Translations under genes and position numbers: made by a program
Assembly: GCA_003255065.1 (NCBI GenBank)
Contig: QAOA01004724.1
Location: 310,001 to 374,000, forward strand
Length of the DNA stretch: 64,000 nt
Direction of reading: 5' to 3'
Source of the DNA: Cercis canadensis
Taxonomy: Eukaryota; Streptophyta; Magnoliopsida; Fabales; Fabaceae
Notes under the pieces: generated by a model
Database searches by the model: none
Seen by the model: the letters and a program-made list of their open reading frames with translations, nothing else
Told to the model about the DNA's origin: nothing
Shown here: one piece after another, positions 21,341-33,323 of the stretch
Position numbering within the stretch: position 1 is the first letter of the stretch
Layout of the letters: each line of letters opens with the position of its first letter

Positions 21341-23319
21341 AATGATAAGAGGTTTAGATAAGTTAAGATTAGGTTTAAGTAAGTCACAATAAATTAAGAT
21401 TCGAGTCTTTGTATCATAATTAAGTAAAATATTACAATTGAATTGAGCAATTACTTAATAAATTACATATTTTTAATATATATTACAAAAAAAAATTTAA
21501 ATTAACTCAAAGCANTATATATTACAAAAAAAAAAATTTAAATTAACTCAAAGCATGTAATTTGTTTTGGTAAATCATGTAAATTTGAGTTTTGTATCAT
21601 ATGTTAGCAAATCCCAATTAATTTAAGTGATGATTTCTTTGATGTCTTTGATATGATGAAGTCTTCCAACACATTATGTAAAGTATTACGGAAGATTTGA
21701 CATTACTCCCACTCAATAACATGGAAAAGGATAACCAAGATTCCAAGTGCGAAAATTAGTTCACATTTTTAATTAGCCAACTGAATGTAACTGGTTTTAG
21801 GTCCAGGTTCGATTTTGTACGTATACGAACAAATATGACGTCAAGAAAGGGCAGCAGTCTAGACCAGTACCCACCTTTTTTCCTTTTTGTTTAAATATAG
21901 TTCAATGGGATCAATGATGTTTCGTTAAACAAAACAAAACAAAACAAAACAAAAAAAAAGAATGGATAATGTTCGTGTTACACTTTTATGATTTTTTTTT
22001 AATGGTTAGGATATTTTTGACTAATTTTCGTATACTAAGATTACATTCAAGTAATATTTAAAGGAGTTTATTATTATAAAGTATTAGAACGTGACATAAA
22101 AGACTCAATAGTATTAAAAGAATTAATACTTTTTAAGTATGTGTTTGTCACATAGTGTGAAATGACCAAATTAAATATTTTCGTGTTATGTGATTATTTT
22201 ATTTATATTTTAATATGATAATTACATATATATAAACAGAATAATCACATAATTTACATATGATAATAACATATAAACAGAATAATTATATAATACCAAG
22301 CAGTATTTTGATAATTTTCACATTATTATAGATATATACTTAAAAGATATTTTCTTTTAGTACTAGTAAGTTTTTTATGTCAAGTTCTAGCATTTCATAA
22401 TAATAAATTCTATTTAAAGTTTAAATTAAAAAAAAAAAGGTGCTGAAGTTGAGGGGGAATGTATCTAAATGTAGAATTTTTTTTTTTTGGGGGGAATGTA
22501 GTGAATATTTAATGTATTATGATATTGAAATAATGTATTAGTACATGTTTTACGTCTAGGTTAACTTTTGTTTGATTTTTTCTCCTCGTTTGTTTCCCAC
22601 GTGAAACTTAAAGTTATCACAAACTCATACTTTTCTTTTGATATGATGGTTTTATCAACTTATCATACTTTCATCACCAAAAGCAAGCCTCAAATCATTT
22701 GCCTAATTACTATTACTCAGCCGAAATATAGATAAGAAATGCTTCCTAGCTACATATAAAGTAAGATGACAATAAATTTGCTTATTAAAATTTAGTAAAT
22801 TCAATTAAATATATATTATGATATATACAATTTTTTTTTTTAGTTAGTTAGTTCAACGNGTTTTTTTTTTAGTTAATTAGTTTAACGGTAAGAATATTTT
22901 TGAGTCAGCTTTTATACTTTAATAGCCTCTCACAAATTATTTTAAACGCGAACTTCCACATCAACTTAATATTAAGAGAAGGAGATTATATAGAAATGAT
23001 TGATGAATAAATAGATAGCATTACCAATATAGACAAATTCTGAATCAGAAATGAATATTCCTTTGCTGTAAATGATGGTATAATACAACTGTGTGATTCA
23101 GTTTTGACTTGTCTTTGCTGATGGAACCTTTTTGGTGGGTGGAGAGTTATATGAAATGAACATAGCAACAATACAGGAAGAGGGGAGACACTAATCTACC
23201 CATAGAGCCAATGAGTCACAAGATTCTTTGAATCACATTATGAGACATGTCACAATCTGATTGGTTGTAGAGAGGTTGATTGGCTGTGATGGGTTAACTT
23301 AAACACACATGGTTAATAT
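21341..23319. other. AT-rich intergenic region before the SDI cluster
   Basis: No gene is supported. Single Ns at 21515 and 22859 each sit between near-identical short direct repeats (assembly overlaps). A pentanucleotide AAAAC repeat runs at 21926-21955. Confidence 0.5.
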
Positions 23320-23350
23320 GGACGCAGACCCGTCTAGGTTCACAGATCTT
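23320..23350 (+). promoter_or_regulatory. UPE-box-like sulphur-response element, SDI-A
   Basis: The core GTCTAGGTTCA (23332-23342) lies 27 bp upstream of a TATA box (TATAAA at 23369-23374) and about 165 bp before the start codon. Read on the opposite strand it is TGAACCTAGAC, the conserved half of the UPE-box bound by EIL3/SLIM1-type factors in sulphur-deficiency promoters. The surrounding block (gacgcagacccg) is conserved at the same place in SDI-B, C and D. Function is inferred from motif and conservation. Confidence 0.65.
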
Positions 23351-23507
23351 TGTATCCAAAGTGTCTTGTATAAACTCTAGTTCTTCCCCCTCTTTGATAT
23401 GTCTCTGTTGGAATTAAATATTTCGCATCATCATAGGGTGCATGTAATAATTAGAAGGGAAGAGGAAGACAACGAGGTTGTTGGGTACCTTTGTTTTAGA
23501 GAGAGAA

Positions 23508-24201
23508 ATGGAAGAGAGTGGATTCAACAAGAGAAAGAGCTCAAAGTTAAGGAAAAAAGAAGACCTCTTTCATGTTGTTCATAAGGTACCTTATGGAGAT
23601 ACTCCCTATGTTAAAGCCAAGCATGCCCAGGTATCTTGCTTTCCCTTTTTAATTTCACTTTTATTTTATCTAGTTTTGATTTTAGTTGCAAACTATCAAT
23701 TTAGTTTCTACCTTTCTCATAGTGTTCACAATTGCACTATCTTCAATTATTTTCTCTCTCTCTCTCTAGAAAATTTATGCTTGTATTCATGATTTGTTTG
23801 AGAGTGAGTCGATGGAAATTGGACAAAATTAGATTCATGAAATCTTAGTTTATCAAACTTTATGATTTATGGTACTATTTGGGATTGTGTGTCATAGATT
23901 TGGGGTGGCAAAATGGAAATGCTTTACTGAAAAAGGTATTTTGCAGATTAACTAGCATATATCTATTCATTTTCAGTTGGCTATACATATGCCAGCTTCT
24001 CAAGAAGTCCTGTGTTTGTTTCTCAAGAAAATATTCCAGAACAAAACGTGGACAAGGATAGTTGGCTGAATCATTGACTTTCTGCTAACCCTTTCCTTTT
24101 TCCTTCTTTTGCTGACACAAGTAGAAGTAAATAGTTCCTAGATTCTTGTCTGCACAACCTTTGTATCTGGTGCTTCTGAGATTCTTAGTATCTTCAGAAT
24201 T

Positions 24202-24236
<35 letters not shown>

Positions 24237-26518
24237 TTCTTTTCATGAAGCTCTATCTTCTGCTTCTTATTCTTTCTATTTTCTACCTGATACGAGAAGA
24301 GATGCTGCATGATTAAGCATTTAAATTTGGTTTACTTTTCTCTAATTGGAAACAAAATTTTATTACTAAAGTTTTTTGATGGTTGCTGCTTTATTACTAG
24401 ATCCACTTCACAAGAAATTACTTCATCACTGCAAATGGAGTTACTAGGTTAATTTTCCATAGGTTAATTTAAGGATAGCATTTATATCTAGCAGTGTCGT
24501 TGTCTCTATTCTATAATGATAATGATAGAACGTGACGTATGATGAAGAAATGTTGGTCCATCATGAGTCATTCATGACTCATGAGTTCTTGAATTCAACG
24601 TATGGTCCTTTCAAATTTTCCTTTTTCCATAAAAATCCAAACTATAAGAAAATTTTCCAACACATAAAATTATATTAGGTAATTAACCAAAATTCATTCA
24701 TCACTATATTAAATTAATATTTTTTTTTTCTTGTAAGTATAATTATCTAAAGNTTTACGAGTATGATTATCTAAAATTAGTGTACTCGCTCTCTGCCCTA
24801 TCTTATTTTTTCTATTTCTTTTTCTCTCTCTTTACGATTTTTCTCTCCTTTCTAATTTGCAACTAGTATTATGAGTAAAAAAGGAAAATGTAAGTTGAAA
24901 GTGGGGAAGTATTTTTATATTTCTTTATAAGATTGAATGAATGAATAATCTTTTACTAACCAATTTCTTAATGCTCATGTAAATTCAGCTTGTGGACAAA
25001 GACCCAGAAGCAGCAATTGTATTATTTTGGCAGGCAATAAATGCAGGAGATAAAATAGACAGTGCCCTAAAAGACATGGCTGTTGTGATGAAGCAGTTAG
25101 ATAGAACTGAAGAAGCCATTGAAGCTATTAAATCTTTTAGAATCCTTTGCCCCAAACAGTCTCAAGAGTCACTTGATAATGTGCTCATTGACCTCTACAA
25201 GGTACAAATACACTTGCTTGAAATTCCTTTTATTTTTTCCATTTTGCTACTTTTTTTAACTTGTTTGGAGCACTGAGATTTTTATAATTAAATAAATAAA
25301 TTATTCTATAAAACTTGTTTTAAATTTATATTAACTTAAAAATTGAAATTATAAATAAAATTATTTTACATGTTATTTTTTACGGGAATTCTATAATATT
25401 ACATGAGTATATCATATTACATTGACGTGACAAACATACGTAATTTTTATATTTTATTGAATATAAATATAATTTATTTTATTTTCTCAAATAAATTTAA
25501 AAATAATTAATTTGTAGACATGTCATTTTCATATTAGCTAATATCATGTAATATGATATACTACATAAATATGAAAAGTATCTAAGAAATCTCCTATTTT
25601 TTATAATTTGTGAATCCTACCACCATTTGTGGGATTTACCCAAAAATTCTTTTCAAATGAATTTATTTAATTTCTAGACACACTAAGAAATGGTCATTCA
25701 GTGTTCATTATTTCAATAATGCTTATGAAAGAAAACTTAAAAAATTAAATAATTAAGTACTAAATTTGCCTTCCAACACTAATTTTCTAATTGATGTTAC
25801 TTTGATTTATTTCTGTTCTTAGTAAGTTTTATTTATTCAATCATATGATTTGCTTAATTTCGTTTCTCTAAATGACAGAAATGTGGAAGAGTAGATGATC
25901 AAATTGACTTGCTAAAGCGAAAGCTAAGATTAATCTATCAAGGTGAAGCCTTTAATGGAAAAACCACAAAAACTGCTCGTTCCCATGGCAAGAAGTTTCA
26001 AGTTTCCATTAAGCAAGAAAGTTCAAGAATACTGGTATTACACTTAATCCGATCACTCTAAACATTGTTTTCTTTTTTAGTTTTCTTTGTTCATTACGTA
26101 TTTTTTTGGGCCTTAGGGAAACTTGGGCTGGGCCTACATGCAAAAGACAAATTACATGATGGCTGAGGTAGTGTATAAGAAGGCCCAAATGATAGACCCA
26201 GATGCCAACAAGGCTTGCAACTTGGGCTTATGCCTTATTAAACAAGCCCGTTATGAGGATGCACAATCCATTCTTGAAGATGTATTACAGGGTAAAATTC
26301 CAGGCTCAGATGAAATTAAATCAAGGAAAAGAGCTGAAGAATTGCTGATGGAGGTGAAATCTAAACTGCCCCAACCTGAGCCTGTGGATATTTTGGGCCT
26401 GGATGATGATTTTGTCAAAGGGCTGGATCATCTGCTAGATGCATGGGGCCCAAATAGATCAAGAAGACTTCCCATATTTGAGGAGATCACACCTTTCAGA
26501 GATCAATTAGCATGTTGA
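23508..26518 (+). CDS. SDI: SDI-like TPR protein, copy A
   Basis: Four exons join in frame (23508-23630, 24989-25201, 25879-26034, 26117-26518; GT-AG introns) into 297 residues. Landmarks shared with Arabidopsis SDI1/SDI2 (about 300 residues) are DLFHVVHKVPYGDTPYVKAKH, LVDKDPEAAIVLFWQAIN, KDMAVVMKQLDRTEEAIEAI, KRKLRLIYQGEAFNGK, TARSHGKKFQVSI, LGWAYMQKTNYMMAE and the C-terminal RRLPIFEEITPFRDQLAC. The helical repeats are TPRs for protein-protein contact. SDI1 is induced by sulphur starvation and, in Brassicaceae, represses glucosinolate genes through MYB28. Outside Brassicales the partner is unknown. Intron 2 carries a 212-bp MITE. The related MS5/TDM1 proteins are longer, so the SDI branch is preferred. 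Confidence 0.9.
25374..25603 (+). mobile_element. 212-bp Mutator-type MITE, copy 2 (SDI-A intron 2)
   Basis: The element spans 25383-25594 with a 9-bp target duplication tatttttta on both sides (25374-25382 and 25595-25603). It starts CGGGAATTCTATAATATTAC and ends in the inverted GGAGATTTCTTAGATAC. It lies entirely within the intron and does not disturb the splice sites. Confidence 0.85.
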
Positions 26519-28149
26519 TGTCTCATATTAGTAGCAAGAAACAAAATTAGAATAAGGTTGTTTGGATGTTGTAAATTAATAAAAGGTCCAAAGGAATAAG
26601 TTTATCATTGATATGATTTGTAGTGAGTTGTGAGAAAATCAACATGATTGGTTTGGGTATTCGCTTCTTATTGTATTTGCATAGTGAATGGTCTTTTTAT
26701 GAGAAATTTATTTCTATGCCCAAAAGTTATACTATTTAGTTAAGTGGCATATATTCACATTATTCCAATTGAGTATTTGTCATTGTTAAGTGATTTTTTT
26801 AGATGTTAAAATTGGTGAATAACATGAAGTTACTGAAGGGCTAAGATAAATGATATGACATATGTGTCATTGAACAAATAATATAATAGTGCCTGCTAAG
26901 CTATCTCTATCGCCCCTTAAAATGCAAGGTAACACTGCATCTCTCCTATCAGAAGAGATCCACATCTTGATTTTGATGTTATTATGAATATCTCACAAAT
27001 AAAATATATTTTATTTATATAATGATAGTAACTAATTAAAAATATTTGTGTATAAAATTTACTATCAAGAATATAAGACGAATATTACATTTAAATAAAT
27101 TTATTTAAAATTTAGAGTAAAACCATTTTTTAGTCCTTGAAAAATGCAGTCAATGACAAATTTGTTCTTTAAAAATTTTCAATGACAAATTGGTCATTAA
27201 ATTATTATTCCGTCGAACAAATTAGTCATCTGATAAGGTTATATTAGTGACATTTAAGGACCAATTTGTCCGACGGAATAATTCAATGACCAATTTGTTA
27301 TCGAAAATTTTTAGAAGAAGAATTTGTTAGTAACTACATTTTTTAAGAGCTAAAAAAAAGTTTTATTCTAAATTTTAATTTAAAAAAACTATAAGATACA
27401 AATTTAATTCACCAACTGTCCACTCAGTGGTCAGTGCCACACTGCCACTATTTACTCAGCAATTTTGACACCAGCAAAAATAAGAATATCTATTTCTTTG
27501 TTTCATGATTTGGGCTTACAAGAACCAGATATCAGAAAATTGTGTGAGAAAATAAAAGTCATATAGAGTGATAGAAGCACAAAAGAATTGTTAAAAAGAA
27601 AATCAAAAGACGAACAGATAGAATCAGCATCGATGCACATGCTGTTGAGAAATTGACACATGGAATCTTGTAAGATTCTCATTGGACTTCAGAGTTTGAG
27701 GGTTCAGATGAAGAACTACTCAGCACGCAAAGATAATATAGAAAGCTGTGGTTTAAAGGTCCATATCTTTGCAGAATACATTGCTCTTGCAAAAGATTAT
27801 ACAATCTAATCATTTGCATAGACGTGAGAAAGTCAAATCCTGGGTAGCAGCTCAAAAAGATCCACCAATGATGTCGTTCCATGGCCTCTCTATGACGTCG
27901 TTTCACCATATTGTTCAAACATCCATTAAGCAATGACATTTCTTTCAATTGGTAAGAAGTGAATGAGCAGTGTAAACTGTAAAGTAATAAGAATAATGCA
28001 AGAAGACATGAAATCAATCTTGCCACAGAGGCAATGAGTCACAAAATGCTTCAATCTAATTAAGACACGTGTTATCAACTTGTATATGACAGAGCAATCA
28101 CATTGGGCCTGATATTACAAAGAGAAATATATATGTGGACGCATTCCCA
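26519..28149. other. Intergenic between SDI-A and SDI-B
   Basis: Probable SDI-A 3' UTR, then AT-rich sequence containing one foldback MITE (listed separately). A minus-strand open frame at 27679-28026 shows no recognisable domain and is not called. Confidence 0.45.
27108..27376. mobile_element. Foldback MITE of about 265 bp
   Basis: Two arms are near reverse complements. The left begins AAAATTTAGAGTAAAAC and the right begins AAAATTTAGAATAAAAC when read inward. Inner blocks such as CAATGACAAATTGGTCA and TTATTCCGTCGAACAAATT are mirrored by the right arm, leaving a loop of a few dozen bases. A target duplication is not clear. It has no coding capacity. Confidence 0.65.
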
Positions 28150-28159
28150 TCCAGATTCA
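28150..28159 (+). promoter_or_regulatory. UPE-box-like element, SDI-B (variant core)
   Basis: TCCAGATTCA, about 100 bp before the SDI-B start codon, sits in the same conserved block as in the other copies (ggacgcattcccatccag). One core base differs (GGTT becomes GATT), so factor binding may be weaker. Inferred from alignment of the four promoters. Confidence 0.5.
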
Positions 28160-28261
28160 TAGGCTCATACCACTTGGCATATCCACTACACTCTCTTTCT
28201 TCTGTCAATCTTTCCAGAAGAAAATGGTTTATTGCACTCTCTGTTTTTTGGCTTAAAAGAG

Positions 28262-31200
28262 ATGGAAGAAAGTGAGTGCAAGCAGAAGAAGAGCTCAAAA
28301 GCTAAAATGGATGACCTCTATCATGCCCTTCATAAGCTGCCTTATGGAGATAGCCCTTATGTCAAAGCCAAGCATGCTCAGGTACATCTTTTTTCCTACC
28401 TTTAGTTCTTCAATTCTCTCTTATTTTCTCTCTCTAAAAATTATGCAGATTTATGAAATTCAATCTAAATAAACTTATATTCATAAAATCTTACTTCATC
28501 ACACTCTATGAAGCTTGAATGTTAATGTATGAATTTTTATCTCTCTTAATTTTCCAACACAAGCATAGAGATTTGAACAAAACGACTGTATTTAGTGGTC
28601 AGAGGTTTGAATTAATCTCTGTGATGTTATATAATAAAACAAAAAAATTTCAACAGATTTCTTTTTCTTTTTTATCACATCAAATCCCTTTCTCTTTGAT
28701 ATTGTGAGACAGACATGAGCAAAATAAAAGTGGTTTACTAGAAACTTCAAGAATAAACAGACTCTGTGTTTCATATTTCATGAAGTAATAGAATTGTTCA
28801 ATACAATATGTAAGAGTTATTATAATAAAAAGAGCTAAAGTTTGCATAAGATTTGCATAAGAAAAAAAAACTCTACATCAATTAAATTAATAAGACTATT
28901 TATTAGATTCCTAAATTGCCATCCTATTCCTAACCCTCTCTGAACTAGACATATGTCACTTTTATATATATCACTTATAATTCAGGGAAGGATAGGATTC
29001 CTATATTCCTCCTTAACACCAGCTTGAGATATGGTGCTTTTACAATATTTAGATTCTAGAGCATTTTATCAATTGCTCAAACACTGTTTTATACTAAAGT
29101 TATTTTCAAGGCTTGTGAATTTTATGTTTAAACTTAAAGTCATAATCAAAATATCAAAAAAAAATTCTAAAGTATTTTCCAAAATCCTTTTTTGTAGGAT
29201 GTGATAGGATGAGTGAAAGATAATTGATGAGAGTAACATTATTTACTCCATGGTTATTAATTGATAGCATTTAGAATTTTTTTTTTGTTATAATTTTGAA
29301 TTCGAATACGAAACTCACAAGTTCAGATGACGATTTTAATATTATTTGGCTACAAGCTGTTTGGTCAATAACTTTTAAATTTAATTGTACTTAAATTTTA
29401 ACTACTCACTTAAATTTATTGATTAGCAGTAAAAAAATAGTTTTATTTTACTAATTTTTACTTTTTTCAAATGAGCGCACGTAAATTTAGCTGGTTGATA
29501 AAGACCCAGAAGCAGCAGTTGNTACTTTTTTTCCAATGAGCGCACGTAAATTTAGCTGGTTGATAAAGACCCAGAAGCAGCAGTTGCATTGTTTTGGAAG
29601 GCAATAAATGAAGGAGATAAAGTAGAAAGTGCCCTAAAAGATATGGCTAATGTGATGAAGCAAATAGATAGATCAGAAGAAGCCATTGAAGCCATCAAGT
29701 CTTTCCGAGGCATTTGCTCAAAACAGTCCCAAGAGTCACTTGACAATATTCTTATCGACCTCTACACGGTACGCCTACATACATCTACTTAAATTTATCT
29801 TCTTTTTTGGTTTTTTCATCAAAATTCCTTTTTTTCTGTTTCTATTTCACTGTCTTCATAAGAAAAAGAATATTTCATGACATGCATATTTAGCAATTTC
29901 AATATTATTAAAAGAGTGCCAAAAATGTTGTAGTATAAAAAGAACTCTTGTAAACTAGACTATAGATTAGTCAATCACAAGACTTTTTTCGCAAGAAAAG
30001 AGTTTTGTGTTTGAGATCTTTCATTGACAAAATAAGAATTTCAAAGTACTCACTCACATAAAGTTACAGATGTATATGCTTTGACAACGGAACTCCTAGA
30101 ATAGAGATGACTCGTCCCAGATTTAGTAAGTCTAGCTCCATCCAAAAAGTTGGGGTTAGACTTTGATTCTTGGGTTACCAAAAAAAAAACCATTTATTTC
30201 TATTTATGAAGAAAAACTATTAAAATAATTTACTATCAGTAAGAAATCTTAATTATTTTGGTGATGATATACCTTTTTATTTAGTGTTTTATACTAAGAA
30301 TAGATAAAATTTAAGCCCTTTAATTATTATGTATGACAGAAATGTGGAAGAACATATGATCAGATTGAATTAATAAAGCGGAGGCTAAGATTAATCTATC
30401 AAGGTGATGCCTTCAATGGAAAAACCACAAAGACTGCTCGCTCCCATGGCAAGAAGTTAAAAATTTCTATTCAGCAGGAGACTTCAAGATTATTGGTATT
30501 GCTATTACACTTCAAATGCTAATTTATTGATCCCTCCCATTATGTTATGTTACTCTGAAAATAAGCTTTCAATTTATGATATCTAACTATGCTAGTGGAA
30601 GTATTTTTTATAAGATTAAGCTCTCAAATTTTAATTCCCTCAATATTTTCAGCTAAAAATTTTATTTTATTAATATTTATGTATTATTTTTATTGGAGAT
30701 TCTATGATACTACATGAGTATACCATAATATACTAACGTGACAAACATACATAATTTTTATATTTTATTAGATATAAAATATAATTTATTTAATTTTTTA
30801 AATAAACTTAAAAATAGTTAACTTGTACACGTGTCATTCATTTATTGGTTATTTCTATATAATGTAACATACTACATAAATACTAAAAGTATCTAAGAAA
30901 CGTCCTATTTTTATTTATTTTTAGAAAATATTATTTTTATTGATTAATTAATGCCGGCAGGGAAAATTGGGCTGGACCTACATGCAAAACATGAACTATA
31001 TGATGGCTGAGGTAGTGCATAGAAAAGCCCAAATGTTAGATCCAGATGCTAATAAGGCTTGCAACTTGGGCTTATGCCTTATCAAACAAGCCCGATATGA
31101 AGAGGCCCATTTGATTCTTCAAGATGTATTACAGTGCAGGATTCCGGGCTCTGATGATAATAAGACAAGAAAACGGGCAGAGGAATTGGTAATGGAATTG

Positions 31201-31353
31201 AAATCTATGCTGCCCCAACCTCAGTTTATAGACAGTTTTGCCCTTGATGATAATTTTGTCAAAGAGCTAGATCAGTTGTTAAATGCTTGGGGCCCAAATA
31301 GATCTAGAAGACTTCCTATTTTTGAGGAAATCTCTCAAGATCAATTGCCATAA
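28262..31353 (+). CDS. SDI: SDI-like TPR protein, copy B
   Basis: Exons 28262-28381, 29556-29768, 30340-30495 and 30961-31353 give 293 residues with the same exon phases as copy A. Conserved blocks are DLYHALHKLPYGDSPYVKAK, LVDKDPEAAVALFWKAINEG, IDRSEEAIEAIKSFRGICSK, SHGKKLKISIQQETSRLL and LGWTYMQNMNYMMAEVVHRK. It is the most divergent copy: exon 2 ends LYT instead of LYK, and the C-terminus ends at ISQDQLP, three residues shorter and without the usual FRDQLAC. Just before exon 2 a second copy of the acceptor and first 31 exon bases lies across the single N at 29522; this is almost certainly an assembly overlap, not a real exon. Intron 3 holds a 212-bp MITE. Confidence 0.88.
29463..29586 (+). 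repeat. Direct duplication across a single N (assembly overlap) at SDI-B exon 2
   Basis: About 58 bases including the intron end and the start of exon 2 (ctggttgataaagaccca) occur at 29463-29521 and again at 29528-29586, separated by N at 29522. The two are practically identical. This pattern recurs at most single Ns in the window. The true locus probably has one copy. Confidence 0.85.
30685..30914 (+). mobile_element. 212-bp Mutator-type MITE, copy 3 (SDI-B intron 3)
   Basis: The element spans 30694-30905 with a perfect 9-bp target duplication tatttttat (30685-30693 and 30906-30914). It starts TGGAGATTCTATGATACTAC. It ends 55 bp before the exon 4 acceptor and leaves it intact. It sits in a different intron from copy 2, so the two insertions are independent and not inherited through SDI duplication. 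Confidence 0.85.
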
Positions 31354-31858
31354 ATAATAATAGGTTTAAATGTACTGCAAATTTCTATAATTTAGATAAA
31401 TTTTGAATCAGATTCTTATAATTTTTTTCTCTTTTAGGGTCCTTATAGTTTGAAATTTTTTAATTGAGTCTTGACTATCATTCCAAATTATAAATTTGTT
31501 AGTTTAATGCTCATATGTCAAATAATTTGTTTGTGTGACAATGAAAAAAAGTTGATGTGGTGCTAAAGTGGCATAAAAATTGTCACAAAATCTTTTTTCC
31601 TCTTCTTCCCTTCTCTCTCTACTTTGGCAATTTGTGTGCCACTTTAGCGTCATATTAGCTTTTTTTATTATTACATAGACAAGTTGTTTGCCATGTGAGT
31701 ACTAAACTAACAAATTTATAACTTGGAATAACGGCAGAGACCTAATTAAAAAAATTTTAAACTATAAGACCCGAAAAGAGAAAAAAAAAATTATAAGGAC
31801 ATGATTCAAAATTCATCTAAACTATAGAGACATGCAATATATTTAAACCATAATAATA
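31354..31858. mobile_element. Long-TIR Mutator-type MITE downstream of SDI-B
   Basis: The element (31363-31849, 487 bp) is flanked by a perfect 9-bp target duplication ataataata (31354-31362 and 31850-31858). The arms of roughly 110 bp are inverted: GGTTTAAATGTACTGCAAAT on the left and GGTTTAAATATATTGCATGT read inward from the right, continuing through GGTCCTTATAGTTTGAAATT. It starts one base after the SDI-B stop codon region, so it probably provides the native 3' UTR sequence. A second copy lies after SDI-D. Confidence 0.85.
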
Positions 31859-32739
31859 ATATTGTAAATTGTTCTCTTAGCTTTGTTGTTTGGCGTAATG
31901 GTGTCTCCAATCTCCATATTAGATGTGAACAATGTATAGTCTTTACAAGACACATTAATAGTTTAATATAGTTTTTATATTGTGTAGTCTTCACTCTTTA
32001 ATAGACTAAGAAAAATTTATGAAAGAATAAATTATTTTTAATTATTAGATTGGTTGCGTAATCTATTAGCTCTTTCTATTGCATCAACAAGTTTACTCAA
32101 CAATCTAACTTTAGAATAAGAGCAGTGTTGGTAATCTGTAAATACTACCGAGGCAGCTTCTCTTCACTTTAAGTTCTTATCTACCAAGAAAAAAGAAAAG
32201 GATGAGAGCAGTAAATTTTACTAATTTACAAACATTTGGTGTAAATTTTTACTTTGTGTTCAAAGAAATATTAGTTGTTTTGATAACCAAAAAAGAAAAT
32301 GATATATTTTTAAGTGTATGTTATGTTACCTCCCATTTAAAAGTAAGAATAGCACTACACTATTTTTTATTTGAGAAATTTTGGTAAGATTCATATTCTA
32401 AAATTGATATCATTAATGTAAAAAAAACACAAATCACTCAATATAATTTTTAATAAAAATGACGAATTAATAATAGTCACAAATAATAATTTTTTTGATA
32501 TAATTAATTTTAAATTTTATCAACTATTTTAAAATTTAAAATACACTATATGATTTAATTTTTTTAAAAATTTTACAACAATATCAATTTCATAAAAAAG
32601 GTCCTACCAAAACTTGATAAATGAACACGACCCTTTGAGTAGCATACCAATTACGGTAATTTCCAATAAGAATCTTGGGTTAGCTTGATGCCACAGAAAA
32701 AGACTGAAAGCGTCTTTCCAAGTTGAAATTATTCAAGGA

Positions 32740-32745
32740 CACGTG
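32740..32745 (+). promoter_or_regulatory. G-box (CACGTG) in SDI-C promoter
   Basis: The perfect palindrome CACGTG, in gacacgtggcgg, lies about 95 bp upstream of the UPE-like element. In SDI-D the same site reads CACATG (36719-36724). G-boxes bind bZIP and bHLH factors. Whether it works here is unknown. Confidence 0.4.
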
Positions 32746-32833
32746 GCGGAGAAATGGATATGTTACATACACAGCCTTTGATTGGCTGTTGAGAGGGGAC
32801 CCCCACAACAATGGTGATATAGACGGAAATCCA

Positions 32834-32843
32834 TCCAGGTTCA
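32834..32843 (+). promoter_or_regulatory. UPE-box-like element, SDI-C
   Basis: TCCAGGTTCA, 221 bp before the start codon, in a block (agacggaaatccatccagg) identical to that of SDI-D and alignable with SDI-A and B. The core equals the reverse complement of TGAACCTGGA in the UPE-box. Function is inferred. Confidence 0.6.
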
Positions 32844-33063
32844 TAATTTTGGGATTCCCATACAGCTATAAGCTACTATATGGTCATCGATCTCAATCTT
32901 TTCCCTGTCTCTCTTCTTCTTTTCCACAAGTAGACCTGAATTTCAATATCATCATCACCGTCATCATCAGCATCATCACCATGTGCGTGTAAACCAAAGG
33001 GAAAGAGAACCCAGTTTGGTGCGTCCTCTATAACAGAGATAGAAATTAAGAGGAAAAGAAATA

Positions 33064-33270
33064 ATGGAAGCAGCAAGTGAAAGTGTTTGTAAAAAGAGCC
33101 CAAAAGGGAAAAAAGAAGATCTTTACCATGTCCTGCATAAGCTCCCTTATGGAGATACTCCCTATGTCAGAGCCAAGCGTGCTCAGGTAATACTCTTTCT
33201 TTCTTTTTTTCTCTCTTTCAATGTACAAACATAGAGAGATCTTCCATTTCATTATTGCACTCTCTTTCTT

Positions 33271-33323
<53 letters not shown>

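Noticed and set aside
27679-28026. 115-codon minus-strand frame upstream of SDI-B
   Set aside because: Starts with a hydrophobic stretch like a signal peptide but has no family resemblance, and lies in the SDI-B promoter region.
29940-30190. SINE-like stretch with poly-A in SDI-B intron 2
   Set aside because: An A-rich end is present, but no convincing A- and B-boxes and no target duplication.
24200-33320. CT/GA and TA repeats (24205-24235, 33265-33319)
   Set aside because: Ordinary microsatellites in introns, common in plants; no special role seen.
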